From: DASQUK01 sp035641315
Lineage (GTDB): Bacteria > Actinomycetota > Acidimicrobiia > Acidimicrobiales > VFJN01
Direction of reading: 5' to 3'
Length of the DNA: 64,000 bases
NCBI GenBank assembly: GCA_035641315.1
Contig: DASQUK010000004.1
Span: 1-64,000 of the forward strand
The position numbers and the translations under genes are program-made. Below, in pieces: positions 17,341 through 25,060 of this stretch. Within the stretch, counting starts at the first letter, position 1. Each line of letters begins with the position of its first letter. The notes under the pieces were generated by a model. That model was not told the origin of the DNA. It did no database searches and saw only the letters and a list, made by a program, of their open reading frames with translations.

Positions 17341-18450
17341 ATGGCGCTCGACGAGTACACGGCCAACGCCGAGATCATCGGCCGCGATGAGATCAACGAC
17401 TTGGAGGGCATCCTCTCGGTCACCAACACCGACGTCGACGAGGCGATTCACACCGTCCACGACAACGCCGAGGCCATCTTCACCTGGGACTACGAGAAGG
17501 GCGCTCGCCCCGGCCTCAACAAGCTCTACGAGAAGGCCAAGGGCGCCCAGTGGAACGCCCAGACCGACCTGCCCTGGGACACCGAGGTCGACCTCGAGAA
17601 GAACGCGGAGATCCAGCGCCTGCAGTACGCCGAGCTCGAGCAGGACCTGACTGGCACGCCGCTCGAGAAGTTCACCGAACAGGACATGATCCGGCTCTCC
17701 ATCGAGTCCGACAACTGGACGCTGAGCCAGTTCATGCACGGCGAGCAGGGCGCGCTCCTGTGCACCGCCAAGATCGTCGAGAGCGTTCCCTGGATCGACG
17801 CCAAGTACTACGCCGCGACCCAGGTGATGGACGAGGCCCGTCACGTCGAGGTGTTCGCCAAGTACCTCGACGAGAAGCTCGAGGGCCACTACCCGATCAA
17901 CGCCCACCTCAAGATGCTGCTCGACGACATCATCAACGACAGCCGCTGGGACATGACTTACCTGGGCATGCAGGTCATGGTGGAGGGCCTGGCGTTGGCG
18001 GCGTTCGGGTTCATGACGCAGATGACGCCCGACCCGCTGCTACAGCAGCTGTTGCGCTACGTGATGTCCGACGAGGCTCGCCACGTGGCGTTCGGTGTGC
18101 TGTCGCTGAAGGAGTACTACGGCGGGCTGTCCGACGCCGAGCTGCGGGAGCGCCAGGAGTTCGCCTTCGAGGCCGCAGTGCGCATGCGCGACCGGTTCCT
18201 CCAGCAGGAGGTGTGGGACCGCATGGGCATCAAGCCCAAGGAGATCCTGCCGGTGGTCATCCAGGACCCCGGGCGGGCCATGTTCCAGCAGATGCTGTTC
18301 TCGAAGATCGTGCCCAACTGCAAGAAGCTCGGACTGCTCGACGCCGGCGACGGCTGGCTGCGCACCAAGTTCACCGAGCTGGGCGTGATCCAGTTCGAGG
18401 ACTGGCAGGACACCGGCGAGGAGTACGAGTCGCTCCAGGCGACCGGCTGA
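17341..18450 (+). CDS. Ferritin-like (R2-type) diiron protein
   Basis: 369 residues, mostly helical, with the four-helix diiron pattern repeated: Glu in FMHGEQGALL then DEARHVEVFAKYLDEKL, and Glu in MVEGLALAAFG then DEARHVAFGVLSL. That gives four carboxylates and two histidines, as in class I ribonucleotide reductase small subunits, AurF-type N-oxygenases and related oxidases. I cannot place it in a characterised subgroup. There is no ribonucleotide reductase large subunit nearby and no signal peptide. ATG 17341 has CAGGGAG upstream. The strong palindrome in its leader suggests tight repression and induction. Confidence 0.8.
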   Translation: MALDEYTANAEIIGRDEINDLEGILSVTNTDVDEAIHTVHDNAEAIFTWDYEKGARPGLNKLYEKAKGAQWNAQTDLPWDTEVDLEKNAEIQRLQYAELEQDLTGTPLEKFTEQDMIRLSIESDNWTLSQFMHGEQGALLCTAKIVESVPWIDAKYYAATQVMDEARHVEVFAKYLDEKLEGHYPINAHLKMLLDDIINDSRWDMTYLGMQVMVEGLALAAFGFMTQMTPDPLLQQLLRYVMSDEARHVAFGVLSLKEYYGGLSDAELRERQEFAFEAAVRMRDRFLQQEVWDRMGIKPKEILPVVIQDPGRAMFQQMLFSKIVPNCKKLGLLDAGDGWLRTKFTELGVIQFEDWQDTGEEYESLQATG

Positions 18451-18468
18451 GCTTCGTTTCGGCGTCCA

Positions 18469-19497
18469 TCACGCCGATCGTTCGGCGTCAGAGACGCGAG
18501 AACGGTCGTCCTCCCGCCGGTGGCCCGTGCTGAGCTCGGCAAGGGCGGCTGGGTCGAGCTGGTCCCCCGGCACGACGGCCACCTTGCACTTGGTGGATGC
18601 CCGCAGCGTCGAGGTCCGCACGCCGCCTTCCAGCACTGCCCGCTCGCCCAGCACCGCGCCCGGCCCGAGCTCGGCCAGCGGCTCGCCGTCCACCTCGGTG
18701 GCGACCACGCCGTCGAGCAGCAGGAAGACCTCGCCGCCCGGCTGCCCCTGCTCGACCAGCGTCTTGCCCTTGGCCAGCTTGCGGATGGCGGGCTTGGCGC
18801 CGCCGCGCATGATCGTCCCGGACAGTTCCCGTTCCAGCGCGGTCTCGACCGCCGTGACGAGGGCGGGGGAGTCGGCCTCGCCCCAGGGTGTGTGCTTGCC
18901 GAAGGCGTGGCGGAACCACTGCTTGAAGTCGAGCAGTCCCGTCTTGGCGACCACCTTGCCCTCGTGGTCGTAGATCCACGAGCGGGGGAACGGGCTGGCC
19001 CCCACGACGTCGTGCTGGCTCCGCGCGTCGGCGTGGATGGTCAGCGCCAGCGTGGTCCAGACCAGGGGAGCGTCGTATTGCATGTACGGGGGGTGGGCGA
19101 CACGCCGGGGCGCCGGAAGGCCCGTCCGCCCGCCGGTGGTCTGCACGAACCGCACCCAGCCGTCGCCCACCTCGGGCTCGGGCTGGAGGTCGGGCAAGGG
19201 GAAGGCGGTGAAGGTGACCGCCCGCCGGCCCACCCGCACGCGGGTGAGGCCGATGTGGCCGCCGCCCGTGTGACCGAAGCCGACGATCTTGCCGGTGTCG
19301 TCGAGCTCGATGAACGCGCGCAGCTCGTTGGCGAAGCGGAACCGGTCGGCGACGCGCAGCGCCTCGAGGTCCTCGATGACGTCCGGGGGAGGTTCGTCGT
19401 AATGGAGGACGCCAGCCTCGAACGGCATCTTCGCCAGACCGGCGATCGCCTCCGAGGGGATCCAGGAAACCGATGTGACTGACGATTCGATCCTCAT
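18469..19497 (-). CDS. Protein with C-terminal cyclic-nucleotide-binding domain
   Basis: 342 residues. Residues 1-225 form an unrecognised beta-rich domain (FGHTGGGHIGLTRVRVG, VAHPPYMQYDAPLVWTTLALTIHAD). Residues 236-320 are a CRP/cAMP-kinase-type domain with the phosphate-binding cassette LGERAVLEGGVRTST: Glu285 and Arg294 sit where the ribose and cyclic phosphate are held in binding-competent members. No helix-turn-helix follows, so it is not a transcription factor of the CRP type. It lies within 1.1 kb of a cyclase gene and is a candidate effector. ATG 19497 is 6 nt from TACCGT, a leaderless signal. Confidence 0.82.
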   Translation of the reverse strand: MRIESSVTSVSWIPSEAIAGLAKMPFEAGVLHYDEPPPDVIEDLEALRVADRFRFANELRAFIELDDTGKIVGFGHTGGGHIGLTRVRVGRRAVTFTAFPLPDLQPEPEVGDGWVRFVQTTGGRTGLPAPRRVAHPPYMQYDAPLVWTTLALTIHADARSQHDVVGASPFPRSWIYDHEGKVVAKTGLLDFKQWFRHAFGKHTPWGEADSPALVTAVETALERELSGTIMRGGAKPAIRKLAKGKTLVEQGQPGGEVFLLLDGVVATEVDGEPLAELGPGAVLGERAVLEGGVRTSTLRASTKCKVAVVPGDQLDPAALAELSTGHRREDDRSRVSDAERSA

Positions 19498-19580
19498 GGC
19501 CCGACGGTACGAATGAGTGTCGCTGCTATCGAGGGTGGGAACCGGCATCTTGGCCGTGGTGCCAGCACCACCCGGCCGTC

Positions 19581-20414
19581 TCAGATCTCGATCTCCAGTC
19601 CCTCGGCCGCGGCCCCCACCCGCATCGGCGACGTGCCGGCCGCCGAGTCGACGATGGCGTCCACCTCGTCGTCGGTGCGAGCGGGCGCATGGTGGAACAG
19701 CACCAGCTGGCGGGCGCCAGCCTCCCGGGCCAACGCCACCGTGTAGTCCACCGTGGCGTGGCCGAAGTCGGCGGCCAGCGTCCGCTCGGCCGACGTGAAC
19801 TGTGCGCCGTGGACCAGCACGTCGACGTCCCGCGCGAGCGCCAGGGCGGCGTCGTGGCGGGCGCCGAGCCCGTCGGGGCCGTCGCCGCAGCCGAGCGGGC
19901 CGTGGTCGGGCAGGTATGCGAAGCTCCCCGTGCCATCCGCGACCCGGTAGCCGTAGGTGCGCCCGCCCTTGTGCGGCAGGTCGGCGGCGAGCACCTCGAA
20001 TCCCTCGATTTCGTGGCGGCCCGGTTCCAGCCCGACGAACGACCAGTCGCCGCGCAGGCCGCGCGGCGTGATCGGGAAATGCGGCGGGCCCATCGCTCCC
20101 GCCAGCACTTCGACTGGGTCGCCCTGGGCGGGCATGGCCAGCAGCACATGGGCGTCGTCGCGGTCGCCAGCGGCGAAGAAGGGGATGCCCTGCACGTGGT
20201 CCCAGTGCAGGTGCGTCAGCAGGATCGTGCCCCGGAAGGGCGCGCCGCCCAGCAACGGCGACACCCGGCGGATGCCCGTCCCGGCGTCCAGCAGCAGGCG
20301 CGGCGGCTCGCCGTTGCGGGTGACGGCCAGGCACGAGGTGTGGCCGCCGAACCGCACGAACTCCGACCCCGGCGCCGGGGTCGACCCCCGCACACCGCAG
20401 AACGTGACGTGCAC
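19581..20414 (-). CDS. MBL-fold metallohydrolase (phosphodiesterase/RNase Z-like)
   Basis: 277 residues with FCGVRGSTPAPG at the start and the metal site THLHWDH, plus further His/Asp ligands (LPDHGPLG, GHATVDYTV, LFHHAP). The N-terminal GVRGS signature belongs to the branch of metallo-beta-lactamase proteins that includes RNase Z and cyclic-nucleotide phosphodiesterases of class II. The substrate is therefore probably a phosphodiester, but not proven. GTG 20414 follows TAGGTT by 6 nt (leaderless). It is divergent from the response-regulator/cyclase operon, so it could turn over the nucleotide made by that cyclase. Confidence 0.8.
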   Translation of the reverse strand: MHVTFCGVRGSTPAPGSEFVRFGGHTSCLAVTRNGEPPRLLLDAGTGIRRVSPLLGGAPFRGTILLTHLHWDHVQGIPFFAAGDRDDAHVLLAMPAQGDPVEVLAGAMGPPHFPITPRGLRGDWSFVGLEPGRHEIEGFEVLAADLPHKGGRTYGYRVADGTGSFAYLPDHGPLGCGDGPDGLGARHDAALALARDVDVLVHGAQFTSAERTLAADFGHATVDYTVALAREAGARQLVLFHHAPARTDDEVDAIVDSAAGTSPMRVGAAAEGLEIEI

Positions 20415-20493
20415 GCGAGCAACCTACGACGGCCCACGACGACGCCCAAGGGTGCGGCCCCCCGGCGTCGGAGGGGCTGCCACTACCCTGTCG

Positions 20494-20520
20494 GGGTGAG
20501 CCGGCACCCTTGCCGGGTGC
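20494..20520 (+). promoter_or_regulatory. Putative promoter and leader hairpin of the cyclase/ABC operon
   Basis: TACCCT (20494-20499) is a TAnnnT hexamer that would start transcription near 20506. The early leader holds a stem of GCACCC (20504-20509) and GGGTGC (20515-20520) around a 5-nt loop. The ATG at 20545 follows a GGCGGAATGG-type ribosome-binding region. No good -35 is visible. Confidence 0.35.
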
Positions 20521-20544
20521 GGCGGAAACGGGCGGAATGGTCAC

Positions 20545-21930
20545 ATGACCGGCGGGCAGATCTCCGTGTTCCTCGCGGACGACAACGCGATCGTGCGCGA
20601 GGGCGTGCGGGCGATGCTGGCGCTCGAGCCCGACATCGAGGTCGTCGGCGTGGCCCGCGACTACGACGAGCTCGTCGCACACGCCGGGGCCGCGGCCCCC
20701 CAGGTGCTGGTGACCGACATCCGCATGCCGCCGACCTTCCAGCGGGAGGGCATCAACGCCGCCAAGGAGCTGCGGAAGCGCCACCCCGGCACCGGTGTGG
20801 TCGTGCTGTCGCAGTACGACGACCCCGAGTACGCGGTCTCGCTGCTGAGCGAGGGCGCGGCCGGCTACGCCTACCTGCTCAAGGACGCGGTGGCCGAGGG
20901 CAACCAGCTCGCCAGCGCAGTGCGGCAGGTGGCGTCGGGCGGATCGATGCTCGATCCCAAGATCGTTGACGCCCTCATGCGCCCGGTCACGGCTGACGGC
21001 GAGCTCAACGCCAACGATGAGGAGCTGTTGCGGATGGTCGCCGCCGGCATGCCCATCAAGGCGATCGGCGTGGCTCGCCGCACCACACCGGCGGCCGCGG
21101 CCGCGGATGTCGAGGGCCTGTTCCTGAAGATCTCCCGCGACGCCAGCGCCGGCACGGCGGGGTCGTTGCGCCGTCTGCGGCTGCTGCACCAGGCCATCGT
21201 CGACCGGGAGGAGCAGGGCGAGACGCTGAGCCGCCTGCTGCCCGGCGGACTGGCCGACAAGGTGCGTCGCGACGGCGCCAGCATCGGCGACGTCGAGGAG
21301 CTCGACGTCACGGTGTTGATGTCCGACGTCCGGGGCTACTCGGCGATCGCCGAGAAGAGCGACCCCAGTCGGCTCGCCCGTCAGGTCAACACCCACCGGG
21401 CCGAGATGAACCACGCCGTGCTCGACGCCGGGGGCACGGTGATGCAGTTCGTCGGCGACGCGGTGATGGCGGTGTTCGGCGCCCCGGTGCCCCAGGACGA
21501 CCATGCCGACCGGGCGGTGGGTGCGGCGGTGGCGATGATCCAGCGGCAGGCGACGGTGGACGAGCGCTGGGCCCAGGAGGGCCTGCCGGCGTTCGGCCTC
21601 GGCATCGGCGTGTCTACGGGGCGGGTGGCCGCGGCGCTGCTGGGCTCGGAGGAGCGCCTGGAGTACACCGTCGTCGGCGACACGGTGAACCTGGCGCAAC
21701 GCCTGCAGGACCAGGCGCGGCCCGCGGGGCGGGTGGTGCTCAGCGAGGCTACCTACGCTGCGTTGCGCGCGCCGATCGACGCGCAGCGTCTCGACCCCCT
21801 GAGGGTCAAAGGAAGGGCGGCGCCCGTGAACGCCTACGTCATCACGGTCGCCGGCGGACCTGGAGGAGCGGACAGGGCGACCCCGAGGGTCGCCGACGGG
21901 ATTGTTCCCGGAACAGGAGGCACATCATGA
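20545..21930 (+). CDS. Response regulator fused to a class III nucleotidyl cyclase
   Basis: 461 residues. Receiver 5-130 is complete: acidic pair Asp12/Asp13, phospho-acceptor Asp58 (TDIRMPP), Lys113. Residues 155-198 resemble a decayed LuxR helix-turn-helix (ELLRMVAAGMPIKAIG). Residues 250-440 are a class III cyclase with metal aspartates Asp261 and Asp305, and the transition-state pair Asn382/Arg386 in GDTVNLAQRL. The base-selecting positions are Gln301 (usually Lys) and Thr375, so ATP versus GTP is open. Phosphorylation by the HisKA_3 kinase in the same operon could switch nucleotide synthesis. The stop overlaps the ABC ATPase start (ATGA). Confidence 0.88.
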   Translation: MTGGQISVFLADDNAIVREGVRAMLALEPDIEVVGVARDYDELVAHAGAAAPQVLVTDIRMPPTFQREGINAAKELRKRHPGTGVVVLSQYDDPEYAVSLLSEGAAGYAYLLKDAVAEGNQLASAVRQVASGGSMLDPKIVDALMRPVTADGELNANDEELLRMVAAGMPIKAIGVARRTTPAAAAADVEGLFLKISRDASAGTAGSLRRLRLLHQAIVDREEQGETLSRLLPGGLADKVRRDGASIGDVEELDVTVLMSDVRGYSAIAEKSDPSRLARQVNTHRAEMNHAVLDAGGTVMQFVGDAVMAVFGAPVPQDDHADRAVGAAVAMIQRQATVDERWAQEGLPAFGLGIGVSTGRVAAALLGSEERLEYTVVGDTVNLAQRLQDQARPAGRVVLSEATYAALRAPIDAQRLDPLRVKGRAAPVNAYVITVAGGPGGADRATPRVADGIVPGTGGTS

Positions 21931-22655
21931 GCGCGGTCACCCCAGTGCTGGAGGCCCGGGCCGTCACCAAGACGTTCGACTCGGACGGCGCTCCCGTGAG
22001 GGCGCTGCGCGGCCTCGACTTCACCATGTCGGAGGGCGAGTTCGTCGCCATCATGGGACCGTCGGGTTGCGGCAAGTCGACGCTGCTCAACCTGGCTGCG
22101 GGGCTCGACACCCCGACCGACGGCGAGATCCTCGTCGCCGGCGAGTCGCTGGCCGGCAAGGACGAGAACGACCTCGCCCGCATGCGCCGCGCCCACATCG
22201 GCATCGTCTTCCAGTTCTTCAACCTCCTGGAAGGGATGAGCGTGCTGGAGAACGTGACGCTGCCAGCCGTGATCGCCGGCGTCGGCCGCCGCAAGGCGGA
22301 GACCCGGGCGCGCGACCTGCTCGACCTGCTCGGCCTCGGCGACAAGACGCGAGATGCCCCCGGCGTCCTGTCGGGCGGTCAACGCCAGCGCCTGGCCATC
22401 GCGCGCGCGCTGGCCAACGAGCCCACGCTGGTGCTGGCCGACGAGCCCACCGGCGCGCTCGACTCGGAGGGCGGCCGCGAGGTGCTCGAGCTGTTCCGGC
22501 GGCTGCACGCCGGCGGCCAGGCCATCCTGCTCGTGACCCACGACGCCGATGTCGCTGAGGCAGGCGACCGGATCGTGCGCATGCGCGACGGCCGCATCGA
22601 GGGTCAGGACGTGGCTGCGGCGGGAACGCCCGCCAGCGCAGGGGTGGTGTCCTAG
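21927..22655 (+). CDS. ABC transporter ATPase of the LolD/MacB/FtsE type
   Basis: 242 residues with Walker A GPSGCGKST, signature LSGGQRQRLAIARAL, Walker B VLADEPTGALD and the H-loop VTHDAD. The family powers MacB-like permeases that extract lipids or lipoproteins, export peptides or transmit mechanical signals, rather than importing solutes. It is the only ATPase in an operon with three FtsX-type permeases, so it probably serves them all. It overlaps the upstream cyclase gene by four bases. An Ala/Gly tail ends the protein. Confidence 0.93.
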   Translation: MSAVTPVLEARAVTKTFDSDGAPVRALRGLDFTMSEGEFVAIMGPSGCGKSTLLNLAAGLDTPTDGEILVAGESLAGKDENDLARMRRAHIGIVFQFFNLLEGMSVLENVTLPAVIAGVGRRKAETRARDLLDLLGLGDKTRDAPGVLSGGQRQRLAIARALANEPTLVLADEPTGALDSEGGREVLELFRRLHAGGQAILLVTHDADVAEAGDRIVRMRDGRIEGQDVAAAGTPASAGVVS

Positions 22656-22683
22656 CCGCCGCGCGGCGTGGCGGGGAGGCGAG

Positions 22684-25053
22684 ATGGCTGCGATCTGGAT
22701 GACGGCCCGTGCGGAATGGCGCCGGCGTTGGCGCTCCTTCGTCGTGCTGGCCGTCCTCTTGGGTCTCGCCGGTGGCGTCGCCCTCGCCGCACTGGCCGGG
22801 TCGCGGCGCGCCGACACTGCCTTCACCCGCCTCGAGGAGCAGCTCAAGGAGCCGAACCTGCATGCGGCGACGGGCGAACGGCCGAACCCCGAGCTCGTCC
22901 GGGAGGCGGCGACATGGCCCGGGGTCGAGGTCGCCATGCACCAGGTGATCCTTGCCGTCGCCCCTGCCGACAGGGGGATGCTGGCTGGCCGGGACACGAT
23001 CGCTGCGGCCATACCGGTGGTGGCGGGTGATGAAACCGGCGACATCCTCATGGTCGAGGGCCGCTGGTACGACGAGCGTCGGGCGGATGAGCTCCTGATC
23101 AACGAGGCCATGCGGGACGCGCTCGACGCCGATATCGGTGACCGCATCACCCTGGTCTCCCTCACCCCGGAGCAGGTCGAGGCCAGCGAGTCGGGCGGAG
23201 ACCTCCCCTCTCCGGCGGGCCCCACCCAGCAGGTAACGCTCGTGGGCGTAGCGCGCTCCGCCGAGGACGTATCGGATGCCCCCGACCCCGTACTAATCGT
23301 CACTCCGGCGTACTACGAGCGCCACGGCCCGGCCATCGGCCGGGTGGAGGGGGTCGGCCTGCGCATCGACGAGGATCGCCTGCCCGAGATCGAGGACCGT
23401 GTCCGCTCGCTGTTCGGCGAAGACGTAGTGATCGACCAACCCGAGGACTTCGCAGCCCGGATCGAGGATGGGCTCGCGGTCGAGGTGAATGGGCTGCGCG
23501 CGTTCGCGTTGGTGGCCGGGCTCGCCGGTCTTGTGGCGTTGAGTCAGGCGCTCGTCCGGCAGGCGGACACCCTGTCGGAGCAGCACCGTTCACGCCGGGC
23601 GCTCGGTATGACCTCACGCCAGCTGATCGCGTCGGATGTGACGGCGGTCCTGCCCGCGGCGGCCGGCGGTGCCCTGCTCGCCGCCGCGGGAGCCGTGGCC
23701 GGCGGATCGCTCGCGATTACCGGCCTCGCCCGACAGGCGGAACCGGATCCCGGCCCCTGGTTCGACTCCGTCGTGCTGCCCGGCGCCATCGTCGTCGGAC
23801 TGGTCGTCCTCGTGGTCGCGGCCGTGGCATCTGCGGTCGCGGCAGCCCGTGGCCCCACCCCGGACCGGATGGTGCCGGTGCGGCCGTCCCGAGGCGAGGC
23901 CGTCCTCGCGGGGCTCCCGCCCCCTGCGGCCGTGGGCGCCCGCATGGCGCTGGCTACCGGGCGTGGACCGGGCGCCCTGCCCTCCGGGCCTGCCCTGGCC
24001 GGTGCCGCCGTAGGGATCGCCGGTGTGGTCGCGGCTCTCGTCTTCGGCGCCCGCGTCGATCATCTCCTTGCCACCCCGGAGCTCTGGGGAGCGAACTACG
24101 ACACCATCGTCACCGTTGGTGAGAACGCGCCCTCGGACGAGAGCACCGCCGACGAGATCGCCGGCGATCCTGCCGTCGCTGCGGTGGCCCTGTTCGATTC
24201 GGTCGACGTTCGTGTCTACGCAGGAGACCGGCAATTCGAGGACGAAGCGTTCGCCCTGTGGGCCCACCGGGGCGCGATCCCACCCGTGATCGTCGACGGG
24301 CGCGCTCCCGTCGCTCCCGATGAGGTGGCGTTGGGAGACGAGGTGCTGGACCATCTCCGCGTCGACCTCGGCGACACCGTGGAAGTCGACCGGGGCGACG
24401 AGAGGGTTGCGCTGCAGGTGGTGGGGCGGCACCTGCAACCCGCGGAGAACGACGCCAACTCCGGGATGCTCCTGACGCCACAGGGCTTCGAGGCGCTCGA
24501 AGGCGAAGAGGGTGACAGCGGTCTGCTCGTACGCTTTGCTCCCGGCGTCGACAAGGACTCGGCGGTGGAGCGCCTGCGTGACATCGGCGGCCAAGTCGAG
24601 GTCACGGTGGCCGCCGATGACGCTCCATCGAACGTCGACAACCTCGACGAGTTGGGCGCCCTGCCGTGGGCGCTGGCCGTCTTCCTGGCGTTGCTCGCCG
24701 CCATCGCCGCCATGCACGCGCTCGTCTCGGCCACGAGGCGACGGCGCCACGATCTCGCCGTGCTCCGGGTGCTCGGCTTCGTCAGCGGCCAGGTGCGCAG
24801 CACGCTGCGGTGGCAGGCGCTCACGGTTGCCGCCGTTGGTCTGGTCGTCGGCGTGCCGGCCGGGGTCATCGCCGGACGTCGCATCTGGTCCGCGCTCGCC
24901 GAGGCCGTCGGCGTCGTGGACGACTGGAGCTTCCCATGGCTCACCGTCGTCCTCGCCGTGCCTGTAGCCCTGGGTGTCGCCGTCCTGCTCGCCATCCCAC
25001 CGGGCCGCGCCGCGGCACGGGTGCCGCCCGGCCGAGTCCTGCGAGCCGAGTGA
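22684..25053 (+). CDS. FtsX/MacB-type ABC permease 1
   Basis: 789 residues with two tandem FtsX halves. A basic N-terminus (ARAEWRRRWRS) precedes the first membrane helix and the motif AGSRRADTAFTRL. A large extracytoplasmic domain follows, then a membrane bundle around 270-420, a second extracellular domain, and a C-terminal bundle with RRRRHDLAVLRVLGF, the cytoplasmic coupling segment. The sequence LARQAEPDPG after the first bundle recurs in the other two permeases. ATG 22684 has GGGGAGGCGAG upstream. The role in substrate extrusion or lipid handling is inferred from family only. Confidence 0.88.
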   Translation: MAAIWMTARAEWRRRWRSFVVLAVLLGLAGGVALAALAGSRRADTAFTRLEEQLKEPNLHAATGERPNPELVREAATWPGVEVAMHQVILAVAPADRGMLAGRDTIAAAIPVVAGDETGDILMVEGRWYDERRADELLINEAMRDALDADIGDRITLVSLTPEQVEASESGGDLPSPAGPTQQVTLVGVARSAEDVSDAPDPVLIVTPAYYERHGPAIGRVEGVGLRIDEDRLPEIEDRVRSLFGEDVVIDQPEDFAARIEDGLAVEVNGLRAFALVAGLAGLVALSQALVRQADTLSEQHRSRRALGMTSRQLIASDVTAVLPAAAGGALLAAAGAVAGGSLAITGLARQAEPDPGPWFDSVVLPGAIVVGLVVLVVAAVASAVAAARGPTPDRMVPVRPSRGEAVLAGLPPPAAVGARMALATGRGPGALPSGPALAGAAVGIAGVVAALVFGARVDHLLATPELWGANYDTIVTVGENAPSDESTADEIAGDPAVAAVALFDSVDVRVYAGDRQFEDEAFALWAHRGAIPPVIVDGRAPVAPDEVALGDEVLDHLRVDLGDTVEVDRGDERVALQVVGRHLQPAENDANSGMLLTPQGFEALEGEEGDSGLLVRFAPGVDKDSAVERLRDIGGQVEVTVAADDAPSNVDNLDELGALPWALAVFLALLAAIAAMHALVSATRRRRHDLAVLRVLGFVSGQVRSTLRWQALTVAAVGLVVGVPAGVIAGRRIWSALAEAVGVVDDWSFPWLTVVLAVPVALGVAVLLAIPPGRAAARVPPGRVLRAE

Positions 25054-25060
25054 GGGTGAC

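Noticed and set aside
18469..21699. Single 1076-codon minus-strand frame joining the cNMP gene, the MBL gene and the antisense of the cyclase
   Set aside because: Only the first 342 codons of this frame (from ATG 19497) form a real protein; the upstream part is antisense to the cyclase and overlaps the MBL gene in another frame.
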